From Bacteroidota bacterium (GTDB lineage Bacteria > Bacteroidota > Bacteroidia > Chitinophagales > Chitinophagaceae), in assembly GCA_023430465.1 (NCBI GenBank), contig JAEZAM010000127.1:1-43616 (forward strand): a stretch of DNA of 43,616 nt. Direction: 5' to 3'. The notes beneath the pieces were generated by a model that made no database searches, was not told where the DNA came from, and saw only the letters and a program-made list of their open reading frames with translations. The stretch's first letter is position 1, and each line of letters starts with the position of its first letter. The position numbers and the translations under genes were made by a program. This document shows positions 25,552-32,175 of the stretch, piece by piece.

Positions 25552-26457
25552 ATGAAAAAACTATTTCCCTTGCTAATGGCGGTGGCCGGTAGCATGTCTC
25601 TGCTGAGTTGCGTGAATACCAGTTCCGGATCAGAAAATGCACCCGCCGATGAGCTGGTCGCTGGACAACGAACTGAAGTGCAGGTCGAGGCTGTTTGGGA
25701 TCTCCCTGCTGAATTGGATGAGCTGTCAGGTCAGGTTCGTATTGATGAGGATCGGATGGCCGTGGTGCAGGACAACGAGGGCATCATTTATTTCTATAAC
25801 CTGAAAAGCAAGCAGGTTGAAAGCCAGGTAAGGTTTAGCGGCAGTGGCGATTACGAAGGCATTACGAAAGTTGGAGAAACGTATTACGTGTTGCGCAGTG
25901 ATGGTTTGTTGAGCGAAGTTCAATTGAAAGGAAAACAGGAGCCTGCTGTAAAGACGTATGAACTTCCTTTCAGTACAAAAAATGATATGGAGACGGTGGT
26001 GTATGATGAGAAGAATGCGCGGTTGCTGATTGGGACAAAAGAAAAAGGGCTGACTCCGGGCGAGGACAACGGTGTATATGCGTTTGATTTGAAATCTAAG
26101 AAACTGAACACTGATGCCATATTCACATTGGGAGGTGGTGACGGGGAGGTGAAGAGCGCTGAAGGAAATGGTGACGGCAAAAAAGGAAAGAAGAAGGACG
26201 GCAAGAAAGATAAGAACCAGATCAAGCCTTCAGATATGGCCATTCATCCGGTAACAGGTGAGTATTATATCCTGAATGGCCCCAGGTCTGAGCTGGTGAT
26301 TGCTGACACGGCCGGACGGATCACGAGTCGCCGGCAGTTGGATAAAAAACAGTTTCCACAGCCAGAGGGCATCTCATTTACCAGGGATGGTGAGCTTTAT
26401 ATTTCCAGTGAGAAAGCAAAGAACGCGAATGCAATCATCGCCAGGGTAAAACTGTAA
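25552..26457 (+). CDS. SdiA-regulated-like lipoprotein (beta-propeller)
   Basis: A 301-residue lipoprotein (MKKLFPLLMAVAGSMSLLSC, lipid Cys at residue 20) with the pattern of the SdiA-regulated family: LPAELDELSGQVRIDEDRMA, VVQDNEGIIYFYNL, GDYEGITKVGETYYVL, SDMAIHPVTGEYYIL and PEGISFTRDGELYISSE. These are blades of a six-bladed propeller similar to phytase and SMP-30 folds. A Lys/Gly-rich insert at about 200-225 interrupts one blade. The next gene begins 7 nt downstream and encodes another propeller-like lipoprotein; the pair is almost certainly an operon. No enzymatic residues can be assigned. Confidence 0.82.
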   Translation: MKKLFPLLMAVAGSMSLLSCVNTSSGSENAPADELVAGQRTEVQVEAVWDLPAELDELSGQVRIDEDRMAVVQDNEGIIYFYNLKSKQVESQVRFSGSGDYEGITKVGETYYVLRSDGLLSEVQLKGKQEPAVKTYELPFSTKNDMETVVYDEKNARLLIGTKEKGLTPGEDNGVYAFDLKSKKLNTDAIFTLGGGDGEVKSAEGNGDGKKGKKKDGKKDKNQIKPSDMAIHPVTGEYYILNGPRSELVIADTAGRITSRRQLDKKQFPQPEGISFTRDGELYISSEKAKNANAIIARVKL

Positions 26458-26464
26458 TGACCTG

Positions 26465-27472
26465 ATGAGGAATATTTTTTTGAAATTCATCAACAGTGTG
26501 GCTGCAATGCTCCTGCTTGCAGGATGGGTTGGTTGCCGGGATAAGGATAATGCTACAATGGTAGCTTCCGTCCACCTTGATTCGCTTCACATTGACAGCA
26601 CCTATGTCCTGGACAGTGTTCCATCGGGATCGGGGATAGTGAGATGGCGGGATGATTCCCTGTTGTTGGTGGGCGATGATGCGAATTCGATTTTTGCTTT
26701 GAGTTCGGTTTCCCGGCTTTATCGGGAAATCCCATTATGGCCTGCTGCTGATTCATACCGGGAATCCAAAGAGAACAAGCACGATTTCGAATCGGCCACA
26801 TGGGCTAAATGGGATGGGAGAGATTACCTGTTGGCATTTGGCTCGGGTAGTAATAAGCGTGGAAGAGATAGTTTGCTGGTGATCGATCCAACGACGCCGA
26901 CCGAAAAGAGGATCATTTCATTGCGCCAGTTTTACAGACAGTTGCGCGCCCGTGTGGGCTTGGATAGTCTTGCATGGAATATCGAGGGCAGTGCGGTGGT
27001 GCAGGATACACTGATACTGATGAACCGTGCGGACAATATGATACTGACGATGCCGCTTGAGGGGTTTATGAAACATATGCTGGAAGGAAATGCAGGATTT
27101 CCGGAGGTCAAGTATGCAAGGGTAAATCTGCCATCGCTGGAGGGGCATGAGGCGAGGTTATCGGGTGCATGTGCGTTGAAGGGAGGCGCGCTTTTGTTTT
27201 GTGCTTCGGTGGAGGACACGCCCGACTGGACGCAGGATGGACCTGTGCTGGGAAGTTTCATCGGTGTTTATTCGCTGAAGGAGCGGAGAGTAGTATCAGT
27301 CCATGGCGTACGTGATAAGAGTGGGGTTATGGTAAACGAAAAAATCGAGTCTGTGGAGGTGGTTAGCCTTTCAGACCCGATCATGCGTATTGTAGCAGTT
27401 GGCGATAATGATGATGGTTCGTCGAGATTGTTCTTTGTTTCGGTAGCACGCGACCCTGCCGTTCGTAACTAA
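26465..27472 (+). CDS. Propeller-like lipoprotein, DUF6929-type
   Basis: A 335-residue lipoprotein (signal peptide with lipid Cys near residue 24, GWVGC). The segment NKHDFESATWAKWDGRDYLL followed by AFGSGSNKRGRDSLLVID looks like the DUF6929 group of Bacteroidota proteins; this is from memory and unconfirmed. The body is beta-rich with blade-like repeats. It follows the SdiA-regulated-like lipoprotein after 7 nt and shares its overall fold class, so the two may form a surface complex. Transcription probably ends at the GCCTGCC hairpin 42 nt downstream. Confidence 0.75.
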   Translation: MRNIFLKFINSVAAMLLLAGWVGCRDKDNATMVASVHLDSLHIDSTYVLDSVPSGSGIVRWRDDSLLLVGDDANSIFALSSVSRLYREIPLWPAADSYRESKENKHDFESATWAKWDGRDYLLAFGSGSNKRGRDSLLVIDPTTPTEKRIISLRQFYRQLRARVGLDSLAWNIEGSAVVQDTLILMNRADNMILTMPLEGFMKHMLEGNAGFPEVKYARVNLPSLEGHEARLSGACALKGGALLFCASVEDTPDWTQDGPVLGSFIGVYSLKERRVVSVHGVRDKSGVMVNEKIESVEVVSLSDPIMRIVAVGDNDDGSSRLFFVSVARDPAVRN

Positions 27473-27513
27473 ATGGAGAAATCGTAGAGCAGAACCATTG
27501 GCCCTTTCTCCGC

Positions 27514-27537
27514 GCCCTGCCTGTCGGCAGGCAGGGC
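27514..27537. repeat. GCCTGCC/GGCAGGC palindromic repeat
   Basis: A perfect 10-bp stem GCCCTGCCTG/CAGGCAGGGC with loop TCGG, between convergent genes. Elements of this kind are common intergenic repeats in Chitinophagaceae-like genomes (recollection, not checked). A half-element GACAGGCAGGCCC occurs at about 30267-30279 in this window. It may terminate both flanking genes. Confidence 0.6.
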
Positions 27538-27549
27538 CGCACATCGCAC

Positions 27550-28077
27550 TCACTCCGGTATTCCATACCGTTGGCAGATCTCCTGGTAGCTGAGTTGTGC
27601 AGCGCGGCCGGCATCTGCGCCCGCAGGGATGATCACGTAGCGAAATTCATGGGCGGTGGCAATGCTGCTGTAGATGTTATGGTCGTTTTGAAATTTGATC
27701 TGTAGGTTGCCAGGTTTAGCAAAGGCGTGCCAGGTGTCGTTTTGCAAGCCGCCCTGCATGTACGTGATGGTGATGGGTAGTGGGGCAACGGTGCCGGCGG
27801 GCCATACTGCGGCATTGTAGCCGGCGAGCTTACCGAAGGTGAGAATTGCGGCACTGTCGAGAACAGCCTGTGTGATCTCGGGTGCGGGCTGGTTGTGTTT
27901 AAATCCCCAAATTCCGAAGACGGTATCTTTCTGGTAGGTGGCTGGTCTGAACCAGTCGGAGTAGATCACATTGGCGTTGCCGGCCGGCCCTTGCGGACCA
28001 TCGTCGCCTTTTTCACAACTGACAAGAATACCGAGTGTGGCAGCGAGACCCAGAGCTGATAACATATACTTTCTCAT
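27550..28077 (-). CDS. Lipoprotein with short collagen-like segment
   Basis: A 175-residue lipoprotein starting at the ATG at 28077 (MRKYMLSALGLAATLGILVSC, lipid Cys at 21); the longer frame to 28209 only adds sequence with no signal-peptide character. A GPQGPAG collagen-like motif follows the lipobox, a frequent feature of Bacteroidota surface lipoproteins. The rest is a beta-rich domain of unknown family (ITITYMQGGLQNDTWHAFAK). It is divergent from the higBA operon. Confidence 0.75.
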   Translation of the reverse strand: MRKYMLSALGLAATLGILVSCEKGDDGPQGPAGNANVIYSDWFRPATYQKDTVFGIWGFKHNQPAPEITQAVLDSAAILTFGKLAGYNAAVWPAGTVAPLPITITYMQGGLQNDTWHAFAKPGNLQIKFQNDHNIYSSIATAHEFRYVIIPAGADAGRAAQLSYQEICQRYGIPE

Positions 28078-28249
28078 AACAAAAGGTTTGATGTGGAGTT
28101 GACAAGGGTGAACAGGTGCAAGTAACGGGGATATGGCGAGGGTTGGATTCACTCGTTTGAGTGAAAAGGCGACCGCAGTTTGTGCATGGTGTTGATGGAA
28201 AAACACCAACAGCTTTAGAAAAATAGCAAGCAGTACACGTCAAAAGCAC

Positions 28250-28282
28250 AAGTTTTCTATTAGAAAACTTTTTGTACTTTGC
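28250..28282 (+). promoter_or_regulatory. higBA promoter with perfect operator palindrome
   Basis: AAGTTTTCTA-T-TAGAAAACTT at 28250-28270 is a perfect 10-bp inverted repeat with a one-base centre. It is followed at 28275-28282 by the -7-like TACTTTGC, 2 nt before the GTG start of higB. The palindrome occupies the position of the -33 element and spacer, exactly where an autorepressor would block RNA polymerase. HigA, the HTH antitoxin of the operon, is the likely ligand. Confidence 0.75.
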
Positions 28283-28284
28283 AT

Positions 28285-28599
28285 GTGCTGAATATCATCA
28301 ATAGAAGGACACTGCTGGAGTATTGCAGCAAATATCCGGCTGCAGCAATAGCGTTGCAGGAGTGGTACCATGAATTTGCGGCCTGTAGTTGTCGAACCTT
28401 CAACGAGTTAAAGCAAATGTATGCCCACGCAAGCCTTGTAGGCGATGACAGGGTGGTGTTCAATTTCATGGGCAACCGCTTCAGACTAGTAGTCAGGGTT
28501 GTTTTTGAATTCAAAGTGGTACAAATAAAATGGTTCGGAACACATCAGGCCTATGATCGGATAGATGTAAGGACCGTGCAACATAAAAGCAAGAAATGA
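28285..28599 (+). CDS. higB: Type II toxin HigB (mRNA interferase)
   Basis: A 104-residue RelE-fold toxin of the HigB_toxin family. Recognisable blocks are RRTLLEYCSKYP, IALQEWYHEF, VVFNFMGNRFRLVVRV (family: FNI.GNKYRLV) and KWFGTHQAYDRID (family: GTH..YDKI). HigB cleaves mRNA on translating ribosomes. The GTG at 28285 is preferred as start: the in-frame TTG at 28279 lies inside the -7 element, and the ATG at 28283 is out of frame. The antitoxin gene overlaps it by 4 nt (ATGA), and the toxin comes first, as in other higBA operons. Confidence 0.9.
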   Translation: MLNIINRRTLLEYCSKYPAAAIALQEWYHEFAACSCRTFNELKQMYAHASLVGDDRVVFNFMGNRFRLVVRVVFEFKVVQIKWFGTHQAYDRIDVRTVQHKSKK

Positions 28600-28955
28600 A
28601 GGAGCTCAAACTCATAAAGACAAGAAAGCAACACCAGGAAGCGCTTGACTGGGTGGATAATATGCTGGATAGAAAAGTGAAGCCCACTTCTCCTGCAGGC
28701 GAGAAACTGCAGGTTGTCCTGTTGCTTATCAGGCACTACGAAGATGTTCACTATCCCATTCCGATGCCTGACCCCATTGATGCGATCAGGTTGAAGATGG
28801 ACGAACTGGGATTGAAGAACAAGGATCTTGTAGGAGAAATTGGTTCCAAAGGCTACGTATCGGCGTTATTAAATAAACGGAAGCCGCTAACGCTTGAACT
28901 GGCAAAGATATTCCACCGCAAGCTGGACATTCCTGCAAGGGTTTTGCTCTCATAG
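28596..28955 (+). CDS. higA: Antitoxin HigA with HTH domain
   Basis: A 119-residue antitoxin and repressor. The N-terminal half (about 1-55) is helical. The Xre-like HTH follows at about 65-119 (IRLKMDELGLKNKDLVGEIG, then YVSALLNKRKPLTLELAKIF). It should neutralise HigB and bind the 10-bp palindrome at 28250-28270 to autoregulate the operon. The ATGA overlap with higB indicates translational coupling. Confidence 0.9.
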   Translation: MKELKLIKTRKQHQEALDWVDNMLDRKVKPTSPAGEKLQVVLLLIRHYEDVHYPIPMPDPIDAIRLKMDELGLKNKDLVGEIGSKGYVSALLNKRKPLTLELAKIFHRKLDIPARVLLS

Positions 28956-29012
28956 TCCCCGAAGTGACACCGGGCAGCGGTACGTTGTAATGAATGCTGT
29001 AATTTGCTTTTG

Positions 29013-29483
29013 ATGATAATTAAAAAAACCCTCCTCTCCCTCACCCTCTACGGCCTCAGCCTGGCGGCGCTGGCGGCGTTGATGACCTGGGCGAAATATC
29101 GCTTTTTGCTGTTTGATCATGTCTGGGAAATTTATGGTCTCATTATCGCCGTTATTTTTGTCGGTGTCGGTATCTGGATGGGATTGAAACTCTCCCGCCC
29201 CAAAACCATCATCCAGCAGGAAATCCTGATCCGCGAAGTTCCCCTCCAGGTTCCTGCCATCCTATCACCCGACCCCCAACTCCTGGCGCGGCTCAATATC
29301 AGTGGCCGTGAACTGGAAGTCCTTCAATCGCTTGCCCGCGGAAAAAGCAATGAGGAGATCGCTTCCGAATTGTTCATTTCGCTCAATACCGTCAAGACCC
29401 ACCTGTCGAATCTCTACTTCAAACTCGACGTGAAACGCCGCACACAAGCTATCGAGAAAGCCCGGTCGCTGGGGTTGATTTGA
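29013..29483 (+). CDS. Membrane-anchored LuxR-type HTH regulator
   Basis: A 156-residue protein. Two transmembrane helices lie at about 5-25 and 38-57, followed by a short cytoplasmic linker and a C-terminal LuxR/NarL-type HTH (about 93-156: SGRELEVLQSLARGKSNEEI, then SLNTVKTHLSNLYFKLDVKR). There is no receiver domain, so control must come through the membrane part or a partner. A DUF4199 membrane protein gene follows after 89 nt on the same strand and is the obvious candidate. A TAATTTGC box (29000-29007) ends 5 nt before the ATG at 29013; earlier in-frame TTG codons lie inside it. Confidence 0.85.
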   Translation: MIIKKTLLSLTLYGLSLAALAALMTWAKYRFLLFDHVWEIYGLIIAVIFVGVGIWMGLKLSRPKTIIQQEILIREVPLQVPAILSPDPQLLARLNISGRELEVLQSLARGKSNEEIASELFISLNTVKTHLSNLYFKLDVKRRTQAIEKARSLGLI

Positions 29484-29487
29484 TCGT

Positions 29488-29522
29488 CCGAAAGTGCGAT
29501 TTTACCAAAATCGCCCGAAAGT
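29488..29522 (+). promoter_or_regulatory. Hairpin flanked by CCGAAAGT direct repeats
   Basis: GCGATTTT-ACC-AAAATCGC (29496-29514) is a perfect 8-bp inverted repeat. It is flanked directly by two copies of CCGAAAGT (29488-29495 and 29515-29522). It lies between the LuxR-type regulator and the DUF4199 gene. It could be an operator for the regulator or an attenuator; there is no T-tract for a classical terminator. Confidence 0.55.
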
Positions 29523-29572
29523 ATGAGCCCTGTCTGATGGGCACACCGGCATATTTGCAAAAAACAAAATTT

Positions 29573-30115
29573 ATGAAACGGACAATCACTGTATTCGGAC
29601 TTATCGCCGGTGTCATCCTTGCGGCCTTTCTTTTTATCTCGATGCCAATGATGGATCACGCTGATCCCGACTCGCTGGCAATCTCGATGTTTGTGAACTA
29701 TACCGTTCAGTTCCTCACGTTCAGCCTGATCTTCTTTGCTATCCGCCAATACCGGGACAAATACAACAATGGTATTATCACTTTTGGAAAAGGCTTTCGC
29801 ATTGGTTTGGGAATCTCCCTTATCGGATCGCTGTTTTACATTCTTGCCTGGGCTATCATTTATACTACCATACTTCCGGACTTTATGGACACATACGGAC
29901 GGGTGATGACCGAAGCTGCGATTAAAAAAGGAGCCAGCGCAGCAGAGATCGCTGAGATACAGCAGGAAGTAGCGGACGGCAAGGCGATGTACAGCACCTG
30001 GTACGGCTTCGCAGGCATCACACTGATGGAGATCTTCCCGACGGGGCTGATTGTTTCTCTCATTTCAGCATTGATACTCAAACGGAATGGAAAGAAAGCA
30101 GTGCAAATGGCCTAA
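29573..30115 (+). CDS. DUF4199 domain membrane protein
   Basis: A 180-residue protein starting at the ATG at 29573 (MKRTITVFGLIAGVILAAFL); the frame upstream to 29480 runs over the regulatory hairpin. It has four predicted transmembrane helices: two at the N-terminus, one at about 80-100 (GLGISLIGSLFYILAWAIIY) and one near the C-terminus. A long soluble loop between helices 3 and 4 is rich in Ala/Glu/Lys (AAIKKGASAAEIAEIQQEVA). The length and pattern match DUF4199, a Bacteroidota family of unknown function. It is probably co-regulated with the membrane LuxR-type protein upstream. Confidence 0.82.
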   Translation: MKRTITVFGLIAGVILAAFLFISMPMMDHADPDSLAISMFVNYTVQFLTFSLIFFAIRQYRDKYNNGIITFGKGFRIGLGISLIGSLFYILAWAIIYTTILPDFMDTYGRVMTEAAIKKGASAAEIAEIQQEVADGKAMYSTWYGFAGITLMEIFPTGLIVSLISALILKRNGKKAVQMA

Positions 30116-30445
30116 GGCTTAAGTAAAAATTAAAAATGAAAAAGTAAAAGGCAAACTCGCTTTTTCGCTTTCCGCGGCATTCAGGGATCGCTGGTGGGGT
30201 TTCACGCAAAGCGCGCGAAGCGAGCAAAGTACGCAAAGCGTCCCGCATCCTACCTTCGCTTCGCTCCGACAGGCAGGCCCGCGTACCCTCTTCCAAATTA
30301 ATGAAAGAATTTGTATCATTGTTCCATGCAACCGTACCTGGAATTTATCTACTTCCGAAGACAACCCTTATCCGCCATTCCTTCGTCTGGATTCCCGGTC
30401 TCAGTTGACTGACATTCCCCACCTTAAATAATCGACAAACGAACC
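30116..30445. other. Intergenic region with dispersed CAAAG-type repeat
   Basis: No gene is supported. The region begins with an A-rich tract. It contains a GGGTTTCACGCAAAG... repeat (30197-30240) with CAAAG/CGAAG units, related to sequences at 34107-34132 and 43444-43482. An inverted pair GCGAAGCGA/TCGCTTCGC (30215-30223 with 30256-30264) and a half GCCTGCC element (30267-30279) also lie here. Short minus-strand frames here are repeat translations. Confidence 0.5.
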
Positions 30446-31360
30446 ATGAAAGCAACGATCACTTTTTTACTACTGGCTATTTCATCCACCCTAACGGGTT
30501 ATGCACAGTCCAAAAGCATGACCTGGAAAGATTTTGATCTCAAAGGGCGCGTTAAATCCGTGGAAGAGATCAGCTATCTCGGCGTCTATAAATTCGGAGA
30601 CCTTACTAAAGGAAGAAAGATCAATGAAGGCGAAGACAAATTCAATAAAAATGGTTACGTCGTTGATCGTTATTACTATTCCTACGATGAAGACGGCGAG
30701 AAGGAAGGCTTCAAACAAAGCTTTAGCTACGATAAAAATGATTTCCTGATCGGCGGCACCGAAGAAGATGACGGTGAAACGATTGAATTCAAGTTGATCA
30801 ACAACGCCAGCGGTAAAGTGGAAACCCTCGACGCGCTGACTAAAAAAGGTAAACTGATGCTCCGGCAGAAAACAAAATACAACGCTGCTGGTAAGGAAAC
30901 TGAAATGGCAGAATATGACGCAAATGGTGATCTCGTCAAGAAAACTATTTACACCTATAGCGCATCAGGCGACAGGAAAGAAGAGAAAACCGTCGATAAG
31001 AACGGTAAGACCGTCGAGGTTAATATCTCCGTATTTGACAGCCGTGGCAATGTGATCGAAGCCAATATGATTGAATACAAGGGTAGCAAGAAAGAAGAAT
31101 ATCTCCGTAAGTACACCTACAACCAGGCGAATAAGAAGATTGAAGAGAGAAACTCCATTTCCGGGTTGGATAAAAAAGAAACTTTTGCCTATGACGACAA
31201 AGGCAATCTCATAAGAAACGTTGATGAATATGGCAGCACACAAACCATCACATACACCTACGATAGCCAGGGCAACTGGATTAAAAAAGTTGTGGAGGAA
31301 AATAGTGCGTTTCTCGGAGAAAAGACGGAAATAACGGAGCGGACGATCCGGTATTATTGA
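30446..31360 (+). CDS. Secreted YD/RHS-like repeat protein
   Basis: A 304-residue protein with a signal peptide (residues 1-20, ending GYAQ). The mature part consists of repeated beta-strand units of the YD/RHS-like type: YYSYDEDGEKEG, YSASGDRKEEK, FDSRGNVIEAN, YDDKGNLIRN and YDSQGNWIKK, spaced by about 20-25 residues. It is too short for a full RHS toxin cage and has no toxin tip, so it is a small YD-repeat surface or periplasmic protein of unknown role. Confidence 0.8.
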   Translation: MKATITFLLLAISSTLTGYAQSKSMTWKDFDLKGRVKSVEEISYLGVYKFGDLTKGRKINEGEDKFNKNGYVVDRYYYSYDEDGEKEGFKQSFSYDKNDFLIGGTEEDDGETIEFKLINNASGKVETLDALTKKGKLMLRQKTKYNAAGKETEMAEYDANGDLVKKTIYTYSASGDRKEEKTVDKNGKTVEVNISVFDSRGNVIEANMIEYKGSKKEEYLRKYTYNQANKKIEERNSISGLDKKETFAYDDKGNLIRNVDEYGSTQTITYTYDSQGNWIKKVVEENSAFLGEKTEITERTIRYY

Positions 31361-31367
31361 GCCGGTT

Positions 31368-31688
31368 CTCTAACAGCATAGCAAACTTTTATGGCCAGAT
31401 CAGGTGCGAAAATCCACCTTTCTTTGGGAAAATTATATTGTCATCGAACGCTTGAAGTATGTGAGATATGGCGGTATCGATGCTGAACAATATTTCTGGC
31501 GGACAACCCAACAACAGGAAATCGACCTTGTTGAAGATATTAACGGGCGGATCACGGCATATGAGTTTAAATTGAATCCACTTGCAAAATCAAGAATACC
31601 AAGAACATTCAGCGAGAACTATCCGGATTCGCACGCACGCATCATTCATCCGGGTAACATGGAGGAAATCACGACTGCCATAGACTAG
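31368..31688 (+). pseudogene. Remnant of an AAA/DUF4143 ATPase gene, 3' end only
   Basis: The frame at 31404-31688 encodes the C-terminal part of DUF4143 proteins: LWENYIVIERLKYVRYGGID, YFWRTTQQQEIDLVED, YEFKLNPLAK and PRTFSENYPDS. Intact members are AAA+ ATPases of about 370-400 residues, so roughly three quarters of the gene is missing. Just upstream, in another frame, bases from about 31368 encode SNSIANFYGQIR, which resembles the family segment before LWEN. This indicates a frameshift near 31405 as well as the 5' deletion. The fragment starts 8 nt after the YD-repeat gene, so the break point is close by. Confidence 0.7.
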
Positions 31689-31712
31689 GTTACGATTCCA
31701 ATGACAAATAAA

Positions 31713-31744
31713 CCAGCCATGCTGAACTATTTCAACATGGCTGG
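31713..31744 (-). terminator. Terminator of the Rnk-like gene
   Basis: A 9-bp stem CCAGCCATG/CATGGCTGG with a partly paired loop; on the minus strand a T-rich tract (TTTATTTG) follows. It lies 10 nt beyond the stop codon of the Rnk/GreA-like gene. Confidence 0.7.
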
Positions 31745-31753
31745 CCTGACAAA

Positions 31754-32170
31754 TTACACAGCAGCAACCTCTGGTTGCGGCTTTTGTACATCCAGGATCG
31801 AAAATATCTTTAACCCGGCGGGTACCTTCCAGGCTACCTGCATACCTTTCCGAAATCCGATCAATGCCGCAGCTATGGGAGACAGGATAGATATCTTCCG
31901 TTGCTTGATATCCGCATGTTCCGGTGTAACCAGCGTTAACTCCATCACCCGATTACCTTTCTCTTCCTTGATAGTCACTGTCGAATTCAGGCATACAACA
32001 TCATCCGGCAACGCAGCCTTCTCCACCAGCTTTGCTTTTTTCAATTCCGCTTCCAGTCCGTCAGCCTCCTGCCTGCTGAATGTTGAATAATGCAAGCCAT
32101 TTCTTATATAACCCATAATGATATCGTGATCATCTTTCGCAACGATCAATCCTTTTGTTTCTTTTCGCAT
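31754..32170 (-). CDS. GreA/GreB-like elongation factor (Rnk type)
   Basis: A 138-residue protein. The C-terminal domain (about 50-135) matches the GreA/GreB C-terminal FKBP-like fold as in Rnk: LPDDVVCLNSTVTIKEEKGN, MELTLVTPEHADIKQRKISI, LSPIAAALIGFRKGMQVAWK and QPEVAAV. The N-terminal region is shorter than the long coiled coil of GreA, so it cannot reach the polymerase active site the same way. Rnk-type proteins bind RNA polymerase and affect nucleotide metabolism. It lies 5 nt after the FMN-binding glutamate synthase family gene and is co-transcribed with it. Confidence 0.85.
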   Translation of the reverse strand: MRKETKGLIVAKDDHDIIMGYIRNGLHYSTFSRQEADGLEAELKKAKLVEKAALPDDVVCLNSTVTIKEEKGNRVMELTLVTPEHADIKQRKISILSPIAAALIGFRKGMQVAWKVPAGLKIFSILDVQKPQPEVAAV

Positions 32171-32175
32171 AATGT

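Noticed and set aside
30078..30364. Minus-strand short frames after the DUF4199 gene
   Set aside because: They are translations of dispersed intergenic repeats (CAAAG and GCCTGCC types).
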